A stretch of DNA of 27,696 bases, taken from the NCBI GenBank assembly GCA_965120355.1, contig CBCPMX010000118.1:1-27696 (forward strand). Direction: 5' to 3'. The notes beneath the pieces were generated by a model. It was not told the origin of the DNA, did no database searches, and worked only from the letters and a program-made list of their open reading frames with translations. How positions within the stretch are numbered: position 1 is the stretch's first letter; each line of letters starts with the position of its first letter. Shown piece by piece: positions 1-7,950 of this stretch. This DNA comes from CBCPMX01 sp965120355 (GTDB lineage Bacteria > Bacillota > Clostridia > Oscillospirales > Oscillospiraceae). A program made the translations under genes and the position numbers.

Positions 1-70
1 CATTGGGGGGGTGGAGAAAAAAAAAAGGGGGGAGACGAGGAAAACCCCCCCTCCCCCCACCCCCGCCCTG
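1..70. other. Low-complexity homopolymer-rich left edge
   Basis: The first 70 bases are made of homopolymer runs: G5-11, A17-26, G27-32, and C-runs at 45-51, 53-58, 60-64 and 66-68. Nothing coding is visible. The four C-runs separated by single bases would be four G-tracts on the minus strand, a good G-quadruplex candidate just beyond the hpf terminator. An assembly or sequencing artefact at a contig end is an equally likely explanation. Confidence 0.6.
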
Positions 71-80
71 TTTACCGCAA

Positions 81-102
81 AGGCCCGGCAAAAGCCGGGC
101 CT
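81..102 (-). terminator. Probable terminator of hpf
   Basis: A perfect 9-bp inverted repeat (AGGCCCGGC, AAAA loop, GCCGGGCCT) begins about a dozen bases past the hpf stop codon. On the minus strand it is followed by only a short T-run (TTTGCGG), so the terminator call rests on the hairpin and its position rather than on a classical U-tract. Confidence 0.55.
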
Positions 103-114
103 GAAAAACCGTAA

Positions 115-663
115 TTAGGCTTCATCCTCAATGATGCCGTAACCGCCGTCGTTGCGTTTGTATACCACGGCGAACGAAGCATCGTTGTCTTCGTCGCGGA
201 ATGCAAAAAAGCTGTGGCCCAGCAGGTTCATCTGCAAAATGGCCTCTTCCCGGGTCATGGGCTTGATGGGGAAGGATTTGGAGCGGACAATCTCAAACGT
301 CTCTTCCTCCGGTTCCTCGGGCACAAAGGAGGAAACTTCTTCATCTGCCGGGGTGCGGACGAACGCATCCTGCCGCAGCCGCCGTTCCAGACGGGTTTTA
401 TATTTGCGAATCTGCCGCTCAATGGAGCTGACCGCAGCGTCAATGGAAGCAAGCATATCAGAGGTGCTCTCTGTAGCGCGGAAGTAGGTGTTGTCGGCAT
501 GGACAGTAAGCTCCACCTTGTTGCGCATTTTTTCCACACTGAAGACGACATTGGCTTCGGCTTCGGTGCGGAAATAGCGATCCAGCTTTTTGACCTTCTT
601 CTCCGCATACCAGTGGATGTTGCCGGGAATATCGACTTTTTTGTCAGTGAAAGTGATCTTCAT
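115..663 (-). CDS. hpf: Ribosome hibernation promoting factor, long form (HPF)
   Basis: A 182-residue cytoplasmic protein that silences ribosomes in slow growth. Residues 1 to about 100 form the S30AE/RaiA ribosome-binding domain (start MKITFTDKK, then the basic helix KKVKKLDRYF). Residues about 122-182 form the C-terminal dimerisation domain (PMTREEAILQMNLLGHSFFAF), which in long HPFs pairs two 70S ribosomes into 100S dimers. The chosen ATG at 663 has GAAAGGAG a few bases upstream; the open frame extends 27 codons further, but those cover the leader hairpin and encode nothing typical of the family. Length and both domains are normal for Firmicutes. It has its own promoter (727-754) and probable terminator (81-102), so it appears monocistronic, although the GH42 gene ends only about 55 bases upstream of that promoter and could read through. 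Confidence 0.95.
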   Translation of the reverse strand: MKITFTDKKVDIPGNIHWYAEKKVKKLDRYFRTEAEANVVFSVEKMRNKVELTVHADNTYFRATESTSDMLASIDAAVSSIERQIRKYKTRLERRLRQDAFVRTPADEEVSSFVPEEPEEETFEIVRSKSFPIKPMTREEAILQMNLLGHSFFAFRDEDNDASFAVVYKRNDGGYGIIEDEA

Positions 664-695
664 GTGTTGACGCTCCTTTCGTTGTAGGGGGATCG

Positions 696-718
696 CCGGT
701 GGGCGCAGTGCCCACCGG
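696..718 (-). promoter_or_regulatory. Hairpin at the 5' end of hpf mRNA
   Basis: A perfect 9-bp stem (CCGGTGGGC / GCCCACCGG, 5-nt loop) lies between the hpf promoter and its ribosome site. With initiation expected near 719-721, the hairpin would start within a few bases of the 5' end of the transcript. Such 5' stems usually protect mRNA from decay. It does not cover the ribosome site, so translational blocking is not suggested. Confidence 0.5.
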
Positions 719-726
719 TTGTATTT

Positions 727-754
727 ATTATAGCACAAATACAAGAAAGCGCAA
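727..754 (-). promoter_or_regulatory. SigA-type promoter of hpf, extended -10
   Basis: Read on the minus strand: -35 TTGCGC (749-754), 16-bp spacer, -10 TATAAT (727-732), with TGC directly before the -10 forming an extended -10 element. The perfect -10 makes up for a 4/6 -35 box. Confidence 0.7.
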
Positions 755-808
755 CTGGATTTTGGGCAATGGTTATAAAATATTTACAATTTGACCAACG
801 TGGCAGCC

Positions 809-2770
809 TTACCACTCCAGCACTGCCGCCCCCCAGGGTTCCAGAGCAAGTTCTCTGCCGGCGGCGATGCGCTGGCCGCTCAGCAGCTCTGTGCAGTCTG
901 CCGGAGCGGTGCAGGCGGCGGGGGACGACGCGTAATTGAGCAGATACCGTATCCGGCGGCCCAGATCGTTGACGCCCTCTTTGCAGATCAGAGGCCAGCG
1001 AAGGGATGGAACGGTGATTCCGAAATCCGGCAGCAGCCGCAGCAGTATGGATTCCAGCATCGGTTGGTCAAACATGGTTCCCAAATATGCGGCGCTGCCG
1101 CGGCCAAAGTGGTGCAGAGTTGCGGCTGCATAGCCGGCGTACGCGGGGTGTGCATAGCCGGCCAGCACCACTGTAGCGGGATCCGGGCGCAACAGCTCCA
1201 TCCACTGGGCTGCGTGGGGAACCTCCACCGGCACAGTGAAATTGTCATAGGTCATGCCGAAGACGTCTGTCAAGCCGTAGGGCTGCGGGGCGTGGCGAAT
1301 GGACACGTACGCATCGGTGAAAAAGCTGCGGAAAGAAGCCAGCAGATGGCCGCCATTGGCCACATACTGCCGCAGGGCGGCAATGAGGGACTCCTCAGCA
1401 CAGTACAGGCAGGGAACGACCACTGCACTGTATGCAGAAAAGTCCTGTACACTGTCATCCAGAATATCGCAGGGAATGTTCAGGCGGAACAGAGCGTCAT
1501 ATAACCACCGCAGGCAGTCGCCGTAATCAGGGCCGGTCAGGGCCGCAGAATGCTTGACGCCGGTGAGACTGCGGTTGGAGACGAGAATGGCGACAGGACT
1601 TTTCCGCTGTAAATTCACCAAATGGGCGCCAATCCGCTTCAGATCGCGGCCAATGGAGGCGGCTTCCTGATAGACGGCTCCAGGCGTGAAGTCGTGGCTG
1701 AGGACACCCTTCCAATAGCACTCAATGGCGTTGTGGATGGAGTGCCAGTGCCAGTATTCCAGCATGTTGGCTCCATTGGCCAGGTGTGCCAGGGCCTGCA
1801 GCCGCAGCTGACCGGGGTATGGAAGACGGCCCATGGGCCCCTGGGCTTGCGTCTCCAGAACCAGGAAGTTTTCGCCGTGCTTCAATCCACGGGCCAAATC
1901 GCCGCCGAAGCTGATTTCCGCCCCTGTCAGGGCTGCGCCGGAGGGGTGGTAGATGTCGCAGCCCGCCACTGTCACCTGCTTCGCCAGCGCAAACTGGTCA
2001 GCGTCCGGCTGGAGGGCATGGGAGTAGTTGCGCCACTCATAGTCGAAATTGTGCGTAATAAACTGATCCGGGCGGCGGTATTCGTCCACAATGGCCCGCT
2101 GCCAGGTGAGAAATTCTGTTACCAAATTGCGCTGAAATGCTTCGAACTCTGCGGCCAGGGAGCCGTTGATGGTGCCTCGGACGTCGGGCAGGTCGTCCCA
2201 GCTGCCCAGGGAATTGCTCCAATAGGCCAGACCAAATGCGCGGTTCATGGCCTCTACTGTACCGAATTTCTGCTGGAGCCACTGCTTGAACAGCGCCTGG
2301 GCGCGGGGGCCGCAGGTGTCGTAATGCTTTGTTTCGTTGTCTAACTGGAACCCAATGACGTGTTCGTAGGGCTGGACTTCTTCCAGCAGGCGGCGGATGA
2401 TCCGTTCGCAGTGCAGGCGATAGCCGGGATGGGTCAGATCCATGTTCTGGCGATGTCCGTAACGGCTGGGACCATCGTGGGTTTCCGCCAGAATATCAGG
2501 GTATTTTGCCGCCAGCCAGGGCGGAATGGCGTAGGTTGGGGTGCCGACAATAACGGAAATGTGGTGGCGGGCCGCACCTTCCGGCATCCGGTGCAGGCTG
2601 GTGAATTCAAAGATGCCGTCCTGAGGTTCCCAGGTGCTCCAGGTGGATTCGGCAATGCGGATGACGTTCATGCCCGCTGCCTCCAGCATCGCCATGTCCT
2701 CTTCGACGCGGGAGACAGGCATGTATTCGTCGTAATAGGCCGCGCCGAAATAGATGCGATCTGTGCGCAT
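809..2770 (-). CDS. ganA: Glycoside hydrolase family 42 beta-galactosidase
   Basis: A 653-residue enzyme predicted to release galactose from beta-1,4-galacto-oligosaccharides in the cytoplasm; no signal peptide. The N-terminal TIM barrel opens with the GH42 signature FGAAYYDEYMP and VIRIAESTWSTWEP. The likely acid/base is E146 in GFQLDNE and the likely nucleophile is E306 in FLVLETQAQ; LEYWHWHSIHNAIE follows. The trimerisation domain (about 385-590) contains VAILVSNRS and VVVPCLYCAEE, and a short C-terminal beta domain ends the protein. The Cys cluster that binds zinc in some GH42 enzymes is not evident. The ATG at 2770 has GGGAGGAAG upstream. It is transcribed away from the LacI-family gene, with TGCGCA-type palindromes in the shared 159-bp spacer. 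The symbol follows B. subtilis by analogy; exact linkage specificity cannot be read from sequence. Confidence 0.9.
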   Translation of the reverse strand: MRTDRIYFGAAYYDEYMPVSRVEEDMAMLEAAGMNVIRIAESTWSTWEPQDGIFEFTSLHRMPEGAARHHISVIVGTPTYAIPPWLAAKYPDILAETHDGPSRYGHRQNMDLTHPGYRLHCERIIRRLLEEVQPYEHVIGFQLDNETKHYDTCGPRAQALFKQWLQQKFGTVEAMNRAFGLAYWSNSLGSWDDLPDVRGTINGSLAAEFEAFQRNLVTEFLTWQRAIVDEYRRPDQFITHNFDYEWRNYSHALQPDADQFALAKQVTVAGCDIYHPSGAALTGAEISFGGDLARGLKHGENFLVLETQAQGPMGRLPYPGQLRLQALAHLANGANMLEYWHWHSIHNAIECYWKGVLSHDFTPGAVYQEAASIGRDLKRIGAHLVNLQRKSPVAILVSNRSLTGVKHSAALTGPDYGDCLRWLYDALFRLNIPCDILDDSVQDFSAYSAVVVPCLYCAEESLIAALRQYVANGGHLLASFRSFFTDAYVSIRHAPQPYGLTDVFGMTYDNFTVPVEVPHAAQWMELLRPDPATVVLAGYAHPAYAGYAAATLHHFGRGSAAYLGTMFDQPMLESILLRLLPDFGITVPSLRWPLICKEGVNDLGRRIRYLLNYASSPAACTAPADCTELLSGQRIAAGRELALEPWGAAVLEW

Positions 2771-2827
2771 ATGACTTCCTCCCTTGACAAATGATGCAAT
2801 GGTTTTTATACTGAAGTTGTTGCAGTA

Positions 2828-2849
2828 AGTGCGCAGAATAGTTGCGCTG
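2828..2849. promoter_or_regulatory. Candidate LacI-family operators in the divergent spacer
   Basis: Two sites with the same core, GTGCGCAG (core 2830-2835) and TTGCGCTG (2842-2849), have centres 13 bp apart. A central C|G step in an inverted repeat is typical of LacI-family operators. A TATAAA at 2805-2810 on the minus strand would be a fair -10 box for the GH42 gene and would put the first site over its -35 region. Matching cores recur near 4030-4062 and 4185-4213. Confidence 0.4.
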
Positions 2850-2929
2850 TCTGCGAATACTGTATCATATTCTGCGGGAAAAAGCCAGGGTGTATCTGCG
2901 CGGCATCCGGTTGACAGGGAGGTCTGATT

Positions 2930-3934
2930 ATGGCGCGGACTGCTGGAAACAGGAATCAGGTGACGTTAGAAGAGATTGGACGGGCACTTGGCATGTCCAA
3001 AACCACGGTATCCCGCGCTCTATCAGGAAAGGGCCGGGTCAGTGAACAGACCCGGGCACGAGTCCTTGCGTATGCCAGACAGGTGGGCTATGAGGCCGTC
3101 TGCCCGGAGCGGCGGCCGGCGACGAATAATCTGCTGCTGGTGATTCCGCCGTCGTTTGTGGAGGACGATCTGCCGTTTCTGCGCAAGTGTATGGGCGGCA
3201 TCAGCCGTATGGCAGCCCAGCGGGGATATGATCTGCTGCTGTGCTATGCCGACGAGAATGACACTGCGCATTTGGCGCGACAACTGCGGGTCCCGAAAGC
3301 GGATGGGGTCATTCTGTCGCGGACATTGCGCAGGGATCCCTGTTTGGAGCTGGTGCGGCGCAGCCGGATTCCCTATGTGGCGGTGGGCCGCTTAGCGGAC
3401 CCGGATGCGCTGCAAGTGGACAACGATCAGGTGGGCGCGGCCTGTGAAATGACCAGTTTGCTGCTGCGGCTGGGGCTGCGGCGGGTGGCGTTTTTGCTCG
3501 GCAGTACAGATTATACAGTCAATGCAGACCGCCTGCAGGGCTACTATCAGGCCCATGAGCAGATGGGAGTGGCGGCAGAGGAGGGGCTGATCTGGCCGGA
3601 GATGGAAACGGCAGAGCAGCGGACTGACGCCATCAGTGCAATTCTGGAGCGAAAACCGGACTGCCTGCTGTGCGGCGATGACAATCTGACGTTTGCTGCG
3701 ATGAAGGAACTGCGCCAACGCGGGATCCATGTACCGGAGGAACTGCGGCTGGCAAGTCTCTACGACAGCGAAGTGTTGCAGATGACAGCGCCGGCAGTGT
3801 CGGCGGTCAGCTTCGATGCGGCCGCGCTGGGTACAGCGGCCTGCCGGCTGCTGCTGGACTCCATGGTGGAGAAAGTTGCACAGCGGCGGATTGTTCAAGG
3901 GTATCAGGTGATTTTGCGGGAATCGACAAAATAA
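2930..3934 (+). CDS. ganR: LacI/GalR-family transcriptional regulator of the galactan locus
   Basis: A 334-residue DNA-binding sugar sensor. Residues about 10-60 are the LacI helix-turn-helix plus hinge: VTLEEIGRALGMSKTTVSRA, then GRVSEQTRARVLAYARQVGY. Residues about 65-330 are the periplasmic-binding-protein-like effector domain, with DGVILSR, IPYVAVGR, the DNDQVG motif, RVAFLLGS and PDCLLCGDD all in family order. The ATG at 2930 follows AGGGAGG with good spacing. It is divergent from GH42 and upstream of the transporter operon, which points to local control of both. It is expected to be a repressor released by galactose or galactobiose; the ligand is inference. A strong terminator (3963-4003) isolates it from the operon that follows. 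The symbol is assigned by analogy with B. subtilis. Confidence 0.9.
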   Translation: MARTAGNRNQVTLEEIGRALGMSKTTVSRALSGKGRVSEQTRARVLAYARQVGYEAVCPERRPATNNLLLVIPPSFVEDDLPFLRKCMGGISRMAAQRGYDLLLCYADENDTAHLARQLRVPKADGVILSRTLRRDPCLELVRRSRIPYVAVGRLADPDALQVDNDQVGAACEMTSLLLRLGLRRVAFLLGSTDYTVNADRLQGYYQAHEQMGVAAEEGLIWPEMETAEQRTDAISAILERKPDCLLCGDDNLTFAAMKELRQRGIHVPEELRLASLYDSEVLQMTAPAVSAVSFDAAALGTAACRLLLDSMVEKVAQRRIVQGYQVILRESTK

Positions 3935-3962
3935 TACACACGCGATGCGCGTGCAGTTGCGC

Positions 3963-4003
3963 GCCCCCCTTTCTCTGCTTGCGCGGAGAGAGGGGGGCTT
4001 TTC
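3963..4003 (+). terminator. Rho-independent terminator after the LacI-family gene
   Basis: A 13-bp stem with one G-T wobble (GCCCCCCTTTCTC at 3963-3975 pairing with 3986-3998) and a 10-nt loop is followed by TTTT. It lies 29 bases past the stop codon and separates the regulator from the sugar-transport operon. Confidence 0.85.
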
Positions 4004-4029
4004 TGCGCTGTCCTTTAGAAATTCTGCAA

Positions 4030-4062
4030 AATGCGCAACAATAAAATATAAGTTGCGCAAAT
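4030..4062. promoter_or_regulatory. Candidate upstream operator pair
   Basis: ATGCGCAA (core TGCGCA at 4032-4037) and a perfect 8-bp palindrome TTGCGCAA (4053-4060) have centres 22 bp apart, about two helical turns. They lie about 85-150 bp upstream of the operon promoter, where looping with the downstream pair at 4185-4213 would be possible. No regulator binding is shown by sequence alone. Confidence 0.4.
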
Positions 4063-4143
4063 GTGCGGGACGTGGAGAATTTTATGAAAGGAATTTGTGA
4101 AAATAGACAAAAATACGAGACAAACCACATGAGGACTGAACAA

Positions 4144-4172
4144 TTGACACAGGAACATTTGGGATGTATTCT
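4144..4172 (+). promoter_or_regulatory. SigA-type promoter of the sugar-transport operon
   Basis: A consensus -35 TTGACA (4144-4149), exactly 17 bp of spacer, and -10 TATTCT (4167-4172, 4/6). Initiation near 4179-4181 gives a leader of about 70 bases before the ATG at 4253. The candidate operators at 4185-4213 fall just after the start point, a classic repressing position. Confidence 0.75.
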
Positions 4173-4184
4173 ATAGATAGCACC

Positions 4185-4213
4185 AAATGCGCGCGCAATT
4201 TCGTTGCGCACTT
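4185..4213. promoter_or_regulatory. Candidate operator pair just downstream of the operon start point
   Basis: AAATGCGCGCGCAATTT (4185-4201) contains the perfect 10-bp palindrome TGCGCGCGCA, and GTTGCGCAC (core TGCGCA 4205-4210) follows with its centre 15 bp further on. Both would lie at about +5 to +33 of the transcript. They share the TGCGCA core with sites at 2828-2849 and 4030-4062, and are the best candidates for where the LacI-family protein blocks the operon. Confidence 0.5.
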
Positions 4214-4252
4214 GGCACGCGCTGTGAATTCCAATTCAAGGAGGAAACATTC

Positions 4253-5536
4253 ATGAAAAAACTGCTTGCACTTCTGCTGGCCCTGGCGATGGTCTTTGGC
4301 TTGGTCGCCTGCGGATCTTCCAGCGGAGAATCGACCACCGCTGAAACCGGCAGCGCCGAGACTTCTCAGGCGGAAGGCACTGATACTGGCTCTACAGAAA
4401 AGGCTGTGGTCAGCCTGACCATGTGGGGGGCAGAAGAGGATCAGACCATGCTGCGGCAGATGGCCGACGAGTTCATCGCTGCTTATGCAGATCAGGCGGA
4501 CATCACCATTACGCTGGGTGTGGAGTCTGAGGCAACTGCCAAAGATACGATCCTGACTGACGTAACCGCTGCCGCCGACGTTTATGCCTTTGCGGACGAC
4601 CAGATCAACGAGCTGGTTGCCGCCGGTGCGCTGCAGGCCATCCCCGAGGAGATGGGCCTGGAGGAAATCAAATCCGCCAACGTGGCCGGCTCTGTGGAGG
4701 CTGCCACAGTGGACGGCACCCTGTACGCCTATCCCATGACTGCGGACAATGGCTACTTCATGTTCTACAACAGCGAATACTTTACGGAAGAAGACGTGCA
4801 GAGCCTGGATCGGATGATGGAAGTTGCCGCCGAGGCTGGCAAGCAGGTGGGCATGACCATCAGCGACGGATGGTACATCTACTCGTTCTTTAAGGGCGCT
4901 GGCCTGGAGCTGGGCCTGGCCGAAGACGGTGTCAACAATATTTGCAACTGGAATGAGGAGCCCGGCGCCGATGTATGCCAGGCGATTCTGGATATCACGT
5001 CCAACCCCGCCTTTATCAATGTGCTTGACGCGGATCTGGTGGCCGGTATGAAGGACGGTTCCATCATTGCCGGCGTAAGCGGCACCTGGAACGCCGCTGT
5101 GGCCGAGGAGTGCTGGGGCGAGAATTATGCCGCCTGCAAGCTGCCCACATATACGCTGAACGGCGAGCAGGTCCAGATGTCCAGCTTCTCCGGCTACAAG
5201 CTGGTGGGCGTGAACCCCCACAGCGCCAACGTGGGGTATGCCATGCTGCTGGCCCAGTGGATCACCAATGAAGAAAACCAGAACACCCGGTTTGAAGAGC
5301 GCGGCATGGGCCCGTCCAATCTGAATGCTGCCGCTTCTGATGCAGTGCAGGCCGCTCCTGCTATCGCTGCTTTGGCTGAGCAGGCTGCTTATGCCACTCC
5401 GCAGCGTGTTGGTGCGAACTACTGGACGCCTGCCCAGACACTGGGGTCCATTCTGGTCAACGGTAATCCTGACGGTACGGATCTGCAGGAGCTGATCGAT
5501 ACCGCTGTGGAAGGGATTGTTGCACCGGTCACCTGA
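4253..5536 (+). CDS. ganS: Sugar ABC transporter substrate-binding lipoprotein (MalE/GanS type)
   Basis: A 427-residue membrane-anchored binding protein that should capture galacto-oligosaccharides for import. Residues 1-20 are a lipoprotein signal (KK, a Leu/Ala-rich core, LVAC), with C20 as the lipidated residue after cleavage. A low-complexity Ser/Thr/Glu/Gly linker (about 21-45) tethers the domain to the membrane. The mature part begins VVSLTMWGAEEDQTMLRQMA, a usual start for family-1 solute-binding proteins, and includes DVYAFADDQINELVAAGAL and YAYPMTADNGYFMFYN. The ATG at 4253 is preceded by AAGGAGGAAAC; the open frame runs 22 codons further up but would cover the operators. It is first in the operon. 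The ligand is inferred from the GH42/GH53 neighbours. Confidence 0.92.
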   Translation: MKKLLALLLALAMVFGLVACGSSSGESTTAETGSAETSQAEGTDTGSTEKAVVSLTMWGAEEDQTMLRQMADEFIAAYADQADITITLGVESEATAKDTILTDVTAAADVYAFADDQINELVAAGALQAIPEEMGLEEIKSANVAGSVEAATVDGTLYAYPMTADNGYFMFYNSEYFTEEDVQSLDRMMEVAAEAGKQVGMTISDGWYIYSFFKGAGLELGLAEDGVNNICNWNEEPGADVCQAILDITSNPAFINVLDADLVAGMKDGSIIAGVSGTWNAAVAEECWGENYAACKLPTYTLNGEQVQMSSFSGYKLVGVNPHSANVGYAMLLAQWITNEENQNTRFEERGMGPSNLNAAASDAVQAAPAIAALAEQAAYATPQRVGANYWTPAQTLGSILVNGNPDGTDLQELIDTAVEGIVAPVT

Positions 5537-5562
5537 TTCAAAGAATCCCTGGAACTCTCTAG

Positions 5563-5592
5563 TGGCCCACATGGGGGACCTCATGTGGGCCA
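5563..5592 (+). promoter_or_regulatory. Intercistronic hairpin between binding protein and permease genes
   Basis: A perfect 11-bp stem (TGGCCCACATG / CATGTGGGCCA) with an 8-nt loop lies between the two genes. No T-run follows (TCTCAAAATC), so it is not a normal terminator. In binding-protein operons such hairpins protect the upstream message from 3' decay and so raise binding protein over permease; that role is inferred here. Confidence 0.65.
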
Positions 5593-5625
5593 TCTCAAAA
5601 TCATGTCGTAAGGAGGTTCTGGATC

Positions 5626-7071
5626 ATGGCAAAATCCTTTGAAGAGAGAGAAGCCAGAAATAAGGGAGAAAACTTCTTTACCGATGTTGGCAGCGCCATT
5701 CGGGAGGGCAGCGCTTTTACGCGGCTGTCTTTCCTGATCTGGGGCGCCGGCTACGCCCGGCTGGGACAGTATCTCAAGGGCGTTGTGGTTACCGTGGTAG
5801 AGGCGCTGTTAATCTTGGCTACAGTGCTGATTGGCCGGGCGAGTTTGCCAAAATTCGGCACACTGGGCACGGTGAAAATGGAGATGGTCTTTGACTTTGC
5901 CACCATGAAAAACGTGGTCAACGACTATGACAACTCCTTTTCCATTTTGCTGCTGGGCGTTGTAACCATCGTGCTCATTGCGGCGCTGATCCTGCTGGCA
6001 CTGTTCAATCTGAAGTCTGCCCATGCTTTGCAGAAAGATGCTGCTGCCGGCCGGCATATTAACACGTTCCGCGAGGATGTTCGCAGCTACATCAATGAAA
6101 AATTCCATGTGACCCTGCTGGCGCTGCCGACGTTGGGTGTGCTGGTCTTTACAGTGGTGCCGCTGATCATTATGATCGCTGTAGCGTTTACCAACTATGA
6201 CCAGACCCATATGCCGCCCAGCGAGTTGTTTACCTGGGTGGGGCTGGACAACTTTAAGAGCCTGTTCAGCAATTCCCTGTCGATTACATTCGGGTATTCT
6301 TTTGGAAAGGTTCTGTCCTGGACGCTGATTTGGGCGTTCTTTGCCACGTTTACTACCTATTTTGGCGGCATTCTCCTGGCGAAGTTCCTCAACAATAAGA
6401 TGACCAAGTTCCCCAAGTTCTGGCGGAGCCTGTTTGTAGTCACCATTGCGGTACCCCAGTTTGTGACGCTCTTGCTTGTGCGCAATTTCTTCTCTGACAC
6501 AGGGATTATGAACACGATGATGGCCAACGCTGGAGTGACAGACTTTTTGAAAAACATCGGGCTGGTGCAGTCTGGCCTGAGTTACATCCCGTTCCTGACG
6601 AATCCGCGCTGGGCCAAGGTCATGATTATTCTGATCAATATCTGGGTCGGCGTGCCGTATCAGATGCTGATTGCAACCGGCGTTCTGATGAACATTCCGT
6701 CGGAAATGACGGAGGCCGCCGATATCGACGGCGCCAACAGCTGGCAGCGGTTCTGGCATATCATTATGCCCTACATGCTGGCAGTGACCGGCCCCAACCT
6801 GGTGACGGATTTTGTCAAAAACATTAACAATTTCAACGTCATCTATCTGTTGACCCAGGATGTGTTCTTTACCAACGATCAGATGCTGGCCAACTCCAAC
6901 GCCAAAGAGGTGGATCTGCTGGTGACATGGCTGTTCCGCCTGACGCAGGAGTATTACAACTATAAGATGGCGGCAGTCATCGGCATCTTCGTCTTTATTA
7001 TCTGTGCCGTATTCACCATTGTGTGCTTCAGCTTCTTGAATCGCGGAAATAAGGAGGCGACCTTCCAATGA
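5626..7071 (+). CDS. ganP: Sugar ABC transporter permease (MalF/GanP type)
   Basis: A 481-residue integral membrane half of the importer. Two extra N-terminal membrane spans (about 50-70 and 104-127) precede the MalF-like core, which starts near residue 160 with LLALPTLGVLVFTVVPLII. The cytoplasmic EAA loop that docks the ATPase is clear near residues 360-385 (MTEAADIDGANSWQRFWHII, then MP). The ATG at 5626 follows AAGGAGG (5610-5616) with good spacing. The gene ends in a 4-base ATGA overlap with the next permease gene, so the two are translationally coupled. No ATP-binding subunit is encoded in the window; in Firmicutes such systems share an MsmX/UgpC-type ATPase encoded elsewhere. Confidence 0.93.
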   Translation: MAKSFEEREARNKGENFFTDVGSAIREGSAFTRLSFLIWGAGYARLGQYLKGVVVTVVEALLILATVLIGRASLPKFGTLGTVKMEMVFDFATMKNVVNDYDNSFSILLLGVVTIVLIAALILLALFNLKSAHALQKDAAAGRHINTFREDVRSYINEKFHVTLLALPTLGVLVFTVVPLIIMIAVAFTNYDQTHMPPSELFTWVGLDNFKSLFSNSLSITFGYSFGKVLSWTLIWAFFATFTTYFGGILLAKFLNNKMTKFPKFWRSLFVVTIAVPQFVTLLLVRNFFSDTGIMNTMMANAGVTDFLKNIGLVQSGLSYIPFLTNPRWAKVMIILINIWVGVPYQMLIATGVLMNIPSEMTEAADIDGANSWQRFWHIIMPYMLAVTGPNLVTDFVKNINNFNVIYLLTQDVFFTNDQMLANSNAKEVDLLVTWLFRLTQEYYNYKMAAVIGIFVFIICAVFTIVCFSFLNRGNKEATFQ

Positions 7072-7922
7072 GCGGAAAGACTAAGAAAGCAGTCCGTTTG
7101 ACCCTGCGCCATGTGTTTCTTGCGCTGCTGGCGGCCATCTGGCTGGTGCCTATTGTATGGCTGGTTCTGACGAGTTTTTCCACAGACCAGGGCGTCAACT
7201 TCCGCCGGTTTGTGCCGGAGGGCTTTACGCTGTGGAATTACTCAGCGCTGCTGTTCGGGGCGGATACGGTGGCCCAGTTCCCGCGGTGGTTTATGAATAC
7301 GTTCATTGTGGCCTGTTTTACATGCGTGATTTCCACGGTGTTTGTGCTGATGGTGGCGTATTCGTTCAGCTGCTGCCGGTTCCGCGGCAGACGCCTGCTC
7401 CAGAACCTGTCTGTGACCATTAACCTGTTCCCCGGCGTTCTGGCTATGATCGCGGTGTATTTTGTGCTGAGAAACATCAATCTGACCAATAGCTATGCTG
7501 GCTTGATTATGGTATACTCCGGTTCGTCGGGCTTGGGATACCTGATCTGCAAGGGGTTCTTTGATACGGTACCCAAAAGCCTGCGGGAGGCGGCGTATAT
7601 CGACGGTGCGTCGGAGGCCAGGACCTTCTTCCAGGTAGTGCTGCCCATGTCCAAGCCTATCATTGTCTATACTGTCATCTCCTCCTTCCTGACGCCATGG
7701 ACGGACTTTGTGATGGCAAAGATGATTCTCAACTCCGGCATCTCCGCTGACTGGACAGTCTCCATCGGCCTGTACAATATGTTGGAGCGGACGCTGATCA
7801 ACTCCTACTTCTCCCGCTTCTGCGCGGGCGGCGTATTGGTGAGCATCCCGATCTCGGTGCTGTTTATGATTATGCAGAAATTCTATGTGGAAGGCATTAC
7901 GGGCGGTTCAGTGAAGGGCTGA
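7068..7922 (+). CDS. ganQ: Sugar ABC transporter permease (MalG/GanQ type)
   Basis: A 284-residue integral membrane protein, the second permease of the importer. The N-terminal span is HVFLALLAAIWLVPIVWLVL, followed by a periplasmic stretch with the family-typical NYSALLFG and WFMNTFIVA. The EAA loop lies near residues 172-193 (REAAYIDGASEARTFFQVVL). The C-terminus KFYVEGITGGSVKG is a standard MalG ending (GltxGAVKG-like) that reaches toward the ATPase. Its start overlaps the previous stop by 4 bases and AAGGAGG lies just upstream within the previous gene. Length and span pattern are normal. Confidence 0.95.
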   Translation: MSGKTKKAVRLTLRHVFLALLAAIWLVPIVWLVLTSFSTDQGVNFRRFVPEGFTLWNYSALLFGADTVAQFPRWFMNTFIVACFTCVISTVFVLMVAYSFSCCRFRGRRLLQNLSVTINLFPGVLAMIAVYFVLRNINLTNSYAGLIMVYSGSSGLGYLICKGFFDTVPKSLREAAYIDGASEARTFFQVVLPMSKPIIVYTVISSFLTPWTDFVMAKMILNSGISADWTVSIGLYNMLERTLINSYFSRFCAGGVLVSIPISVLFMIMQKFYVEGITGGSVKG

Positions 7923-7950
7923 CGCGAGACTGCGTCTGTGTTTCAGACTG

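Noticed and set aside
749..754. TTGCGC in the hpf promoter as another LacI-type operator
   Set aside because: It is only a half-site without the palindromic partner and coincides with the -35 box; chance similarity is more likely.
4082..5593. Minus-strand open frame of 503 codons opposite the sugar-binding lipoprotein gene
   Set aside because: It runs through the operon promoter and operators and mirrors the codon bias of a well-supported plus-strand gene.
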